Assembly: GCA_949282555.1 (NCBI GenBank)
Contig: CASDPK010000001.1
Location: 1 to 64,000 of the forward strand
Length of the DNA stretch: 64,000 bases
Reading direction: 5' to 3'
Source: an uncultured Lentisphaeraceae bacterium
Lineage (GTDB): Bacteria > Verrucomicrobiota > Kiritimatiellia > RFP12 > DVOR01
Under the pieces are notes generated by a model, which was not told the origin of the DNA, ran no database searches, and worked only from the letters and a program-made list of their open reading frames with translations. Positions 15,001 to 21,000 of the stretch are shown one piece after another; positions within the stretch are counted from its first letter, which is position 1; each line of letters opens with the position of its first letter. The position numbers were made by a program, and so were the translations under genes.

Positions 15001-18000
15001 GCCCCACTTGGAACCCACTGACCGCAATTAGGTTTGTCGGTTCGGCCGAGCCGCACAGCTCACCATCCACGTAGAGCTTCACATACTTCCGCGAGCGGCT
15101 CACCGCCAAGAAGTGCCACCCCTGGCTTCCCGTGACGTGGGCCTCCAAGAGTTTGGTCCACGCGGGCGCCTCCGATGCGGTGCGCTCCCAAACGGCGACG
15201 GCATTGCCCGTCCCGCGCGTCACCATGAGCGACCCCATCGTCTGCACGTTTCCGACCGTCAGCAACGTCGCCTCATCCTCCATCTCCCGAAGCGAGACGT
15301 AGGCCGTCAATGTCCAATTGCCGGCATCCAACGTGGCGGAGCCGTAGGGGGTGCCATGGTTGAGGGCCTGCCCATTTTCGGAGGCCTCGTAGGCGACAGA
15401 GTTCTCTCCTGTCAGTCCCATCTGCTCGGTGGCGTCGGCCGCGGCGTTCAGATTCCCATCGAACGCCCAGTGATACTTCGGCGCGGGCAATTCGGCCGCA
15501 TCGCTCACGATGGCGGAAGGATCGTTGAGCGTGATGGTGTTCCCGCTGGCGCCCCACGAGCCCTCAGGCGCGGGTTGCCCATCGGCGCCCAACACCTCAA
15601 AGGTCGCCGAAGCGGTCGCCCCCAACACTTGGAAGGTGTAAGGGAAGGAAAGCTCATCGGCCAAATCCACGCCCAGCCGCACCTTGTAAGGCGTGGCGCG
15701 CTGGGGGATGAAGCCCTTCGGGAAGTACTTGGAAAGGTCGGACCTCGTGTCGTAACGGACAATCCCGCCCTCCTTCAAGGTGAAGTTGGCCACGGTGGCG
15801 TCATCCGCGGCCACCATGGCGGGCTTCGCCTCATCGGCGGCGCCGGCAAGGGTCAGCTCCACCGAGCCCATGGTCATTTCCGTGTAAGCCGGGGCGAACG
15901 CGCCGGCCGCGGCGGAAAGGATGCCGCCCGTCAGGCGGAAATCGTCAACGGGGCCCGCCGTCGTCACATCCAGCGTGCCGGCCGCCACGACCACCCGCGC
16001 CTCCTGCGGCAAGGTTGCCAGCACCTGACGCAATGCGCCCTGCTTGGTGAGGAGCATTCCCTCCGCCCCACCGGACAGCGCGCCGTTGTGGACGGCGTTG
16101 GCGTAAGTGCTTGTGAGCGTCAGCTCGCCCACATCGCCCAGCTCCACATTGCCCTCGCCGGAGAAGCCCGAAAGGGTGAACGCGCCGAGCGCCCCACCGG
16201 CCCGCACCGTGGCATCCTTGGCAATGGCAAGCTCCGTCTGAGTCAAATCGTTCTCCGGATCGATGGTCAGCGTGCCCGAGGTCACAAAGAGCTGCCGCGT
16301 GCCGAAGGCCGTTCCCCCGATGACGACGGCACCCTGCGTGTCCAGCGCCCCCGTCCCGGCGATCGTGGCCCCATCAAGGCGCAAGACGCGCATGTCAGAG
16401 CCGAGCAACGTGCCACCGCCATTCCGAAGCGTCAGCGAGCCCGAATAAACCACGCGACGAAGCCCCACCTGAAGCGCCGCCAATGGGCCACGGCCATTAT
16501 GGTTCCAAAGGTTGACCTTCAGCGAAGTCTCATCCCGGCCCCGAAGCACCATCACGTTTTGCCCTTCGGCAAGCCCATTGGAAGCGGCATACGTGTGCGA
16601 ACCCCAACCGCTCCGATTGGTCCCAACCGTCAACGTGCCGTTCAGATACGTCGCAAACGTTTCCGCCGCTCCGTCGGCCACAATGCCGCGAGCAGAGAAA
16701 CGGGAAGAGTTCCCGCCGTCTCCCGCGGAATAGAGATAAAGGTCATACCCTTCCTTGGCGATGACCTCCGGCACCGTCAACGTCACCGTGCTCGGGCCCC
16801 CGGCATCGTCCAAATAACTCTTGAGGAACGCATGGCTCCCCGCATTGCTCACCACCGTACCGTTCGTCCAATGGTTCCCCGACCACGCCACCTGAACATC
16901 CCCTCCTGAGACCGCGATTGACGTGGCGGAGGTTGCGTCCGCAATGGCATAAGCGTTCAAGTCCACGGTTCCCGTGGTCGTCGTCACTTGGTGCCACAAC
17001 GCACCCGCCTGCGGCAACAATCCCTCGACCGTTGCATCCGGAATGCGATATTGCGACCCTTCGCTCCCGGCATTGAAACTGATGCCGCCAACGAGAAGCG
17101 CGTCCTTCGGCGGTTGGGAATTGGACAAGGCGCCGCCATCCAGCGTCACGGCTTGTGCGCACGCAAATCCGTTGAGATCGAACAGGCCCCCCTTGGAGAC
17201 CGTCACGGCCCCGGTGCCCAACGATCCCTCACCGCCCCAACGCAAGGCGCCCAGCACCTCCGTGCCGCCGATGTAAGCATTCGCCGTGTTCGTCAGCGTC
17301 ATATCGGCGCCCGCCAGCACCTGGACGCGCCCGGCGCCCGTCACGAGGGCGTCAACCGTCGTCAATGTGCCGGCGGCGAAGGCCAACGTGCCCTCTCCCC
17401 CGATCTCCAAAGACTCCGTCTGCAGGCACGCATCCTTCAAGACCAACGTGCCCGAGGAAACGCTCACACCCTTCACTTGCAACGTATGGCCGGAAAGCGT
17501 CACCGTCCCGGTTCCGTCAAACGAAAGGGAAGCCAACGCGTGCGGAACCGTCACCATCAGCGTGGCATCCGCCTCAACGGTCAGGGTCACGCTGTCCGCG
17601 GCGCCCAACTCGGAGAGTTTCGCCGTCTGCGAGCCATCCGTCGAAGTCACCGTCAGCGAAGCGTCCGCCACGTCCCTTTCGATGGTTCCCGTCCACGACT
17701 GCGCCTGCGCTTCCTTGCGCTCCACGATCTGAACGGCCGCAATGGACGCACGGAACCGATTGCCATCGTGGCGCTGAGGGCAAATCTTGAGCGTTTCACC
17801 GGAGATCCCCGCAATGCGAATGACGTTCACCCCCAGTTCCGGCGTCTCTTGTTGAGGATTGCCCCAGCCTGTGTTCTCGGAGGCCACGGAAGCCGTCTCC
17901 TGCCCCTCCGCCATATAATAGTAGGCAGAAGTGTCATCGTTCAACACCACGGAACCGTTCCGATTCCACATGGACGCCGTCATGTAAACGTAGACATCAT

Positions 18001-21000
18001 AGGTTTCATAAGGGATACCGGAGAGAGAAACCCACGGAGTGGTCGTGTCGGCTCCTGTATCCAACAACGTATCTCGCAGGAGTGCATCGGCACCATCGCC
18101 AAAATTGGCATCCGTGCCGCGCCCATGGATACCGATCGTCACGGTGTTCCCCTCGGAATCTTGACGTTCGCCGCTCCAATTAATGTTCGTTGAGGTGAAG
18201 ACAAGATTATTCCACGCACTCCCAAGGAACGGCACCAGCCCATATTCCCCGTCCGCCGACAACCGGTTGTCCGCCCTGGCAATATTCACGTTGATGGCCG
18301 CACCATCCACCAACGTGACATCCGAGGGCGGCGTGTAGAAGGTGAACGTGATCTGCGGAGAATCCGTGGCCTGGATCGCGCCATTGGAGCCAATCACATA
18401 GAAACCGCTGTCCTCGCCGGTATTGCCGTCGAACGAACCGTAACGGGCGGAGATGATCAGGCTCTCATCGAACGCCTCGCCCACCTCAAGGGCATGATCC
18501 CCAATGAAGTAACCCGCGTAATCCTCGGCGAAATCCACCTCCGTCCCCTCCGGGAAGGGGAAGGTGGTGGAGCAATGATTGTTCGCTCTGGCGAACGTCT
18601 GCGTCATTTCGGAGACGGCCGCCACCTTGCCCTCGGCGTCCACCAGCACCAAACGGCGCACCCCCACATTGACGGCGCCGCCATCATGCCAACGCACCGT
18701 GGCCCCGCGCAGCTCCGCCGTCTCGGGCAACACCGTCGGAGCCAATGCCCCCACATGGCGCACGCCCGAACCGGAGAAACGCACCTGGAAGCCCTTCCAA
18801 GTCCCTTGATTCACGGAAGCGTGCGCCGTGGGGATGGCCCCCCACTCGGTCATCGCCGTCTCGCTCGGCGGCACCGCCGCCTCATGCGAGGAAAGCCACG
18901 CGATGCCCTCATCGGAGATCACGCGGTCGAAGAGCGCCACCTCGTCGAGGTAGACGGTCTTGGGGTTGGCCTCCTTGGAGGGATCGAGATTGTTGTTCGC
19001 GTCGCTGGGCGTCGTCGAACGGCGCGAACGGCCCACGATGACCTCCTTCAGCGCCATGTCCCGCATCGAGACCTTGTTGCTGCCACGGTTGCCGTCAAAG
19101 ACACACGTGCCATAACGCTGACCATTGTAGAAGAAGTCAAGCGTCACGCACGGCTCGCCATCGTTTGCCTTCTCACTGGTGGCCAAGGGGCGCACCGTCA
19201 CGGCATAATGCCCCCACTGCCCCACCGGGAAAGGCGGCGCCTGGGTCGTGGTCTTCCACGTGGCGGAAAGTTCATTCGTGCTGCCGGCCCAAAAGCCACC
19301 CAACGTAAAGGAAGGCGAAGACCCCCATTTCTGGAATTGCACGGTGAAACTCTTGCCGTCTGCCTCTTTCACCTTGCCCAGCGTGATGGAAAAGGGGCCC
19401 TTGCCATCGGCGGACTCCACGTTCTTGAGGAACGCGCTAAGGGTGAAGCCCTTCTCCGCGCCGCATCCCAAGCCCATCTGGTTGCGAAGTCTGAGTCCGT
19501 CGGAGTTGGCGCTCAGCGTGGCGGTGCCCTTGCTGGAGACCAGACCGCCCGAGCCGAAGCGCCCCTCGCCGGGAAGGGTATCCTTTGAGCCCATGTCGGT
19601 GATCACGGGGAAAGCCCGCCCGCCCGCGCCCTTGTCCACCGGCGCCACACGCGTCTTGCCGCTCACGGTCATTGTGTCTTCAAAGTCGAAGCGGTGAAGC
19701 ATCCGCACCCCTTCGCGCGCGATACGGTCGGCCTCCTTCTCCTCCACGATCTGAAGCCCCTGAATCTGGCAGTGGGTGGAATCTCCCCCCGCCTCGACCG
19801 TGAAGGTCTCACCCGTCACGCCGGGGATGCGCATCACGCCAATCCCCTCAAGGCCAACGGAGGAGACATAATTGCCATAACGCCCCCAGTCTCCCGTGCC
19901 TTCAATCAGGTTTCCGGCATTGTCGTAGGTATAGCTTTTCTCTGTACCGTCGGCGGTCGTGAACTTGACGGGCTTGGTGGCCGTGCGCCCCGTGTGGCCA
20001 CCGGCACCCACGTGCGTGGTGTTCATGTGGGTGGCATAAACCAACACCGTGTATTTCCGATAAGGAACACCCTTCACCGTGAAACGGGCAACGTTCTCCG
20101 GACGCGGCGTCTTCTCCGCCAACGCCGGCAAAATCGCCTCCGTCACCGTGACATTCGTGTCCCAAATATTGCCGTTGATGGCCGCCGATTCCAGCGACAT
20201 CCCCTCCACGGTCGCCCCCGTGGCGTCGCGCACCGTGTCAAACGTGGCGGCCTTTCCCTTCTCCAACGGCATCACGTTCCACTTGCCACCCTGCAAGGCA
20301 AAGCGATTGAGGCCATACCACCCCGCCGCCGAGAGAGGCTCGGGCGTGGCCGCACTCGCCACCACGAAGCCAACGCTCCCACGATCCGAACGCAACGGCT
20401 CATGCCAATCATCCACCTGCTCAACGAACGACACCGCACGGAACATCGAACGCCAACTGGCGCCGCTCCCATTGTTATTCTTTTGGGAGAGGCGGAAGGT
20501 AAAGGCCCCATTGCTGTCCGGCCGCTGGTTGGGCAACACCATGATGCCGTCACCCTCGGAATTGCTCCAGTTGATTTCCGGATTCCCCCAAATGCCGACA
20601 TTGTTGTTGCCATCCGGAATCAAGGTGCCGTCCACATACGTCAGCTTCCCGTCTTTGTACGTATATTTGATTGACGTGGAATAGGTGCCGCTCCCACTGG
20701 CCGGGGCCACCGCCTTGGTCACCGTCACATAATCATGGCCATCGGCCGTCGATCCGCTCTGCCCGAGATAAAGCACCACGGCAAACTTCTTGTAGGGCAC
20801 GCCGGTGAAGACGAAACTGTCCTCCCCGTCGGGATTCTCCTTGAAGACGGCCATCTTTGTGCCGCCCGAAGGCAAGAGGCAGTAGTCTGAGGTCACCGTG
20901 GTATCGGTGCGAGAACTGTCATTCACCGTGATGCTCGCCACCTCACCGTGCTTGTTCACGGCAAACGAGGCCCCCTCCACCGTGCTCCCGAGATTGTCCC

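Noticed and set aside
3494-18193. Very long plus-strand open frames (for example 9854-15031, 1,725 codons; 3494-7684; 15113-16909; 16988-18193)
   Set aside because: All lie in the frame codon-aligned antisense to the giant gene. Their translations are Arg/His/Gly-rich with no domain sense, as expected when a GC-rich gene is read backwards.
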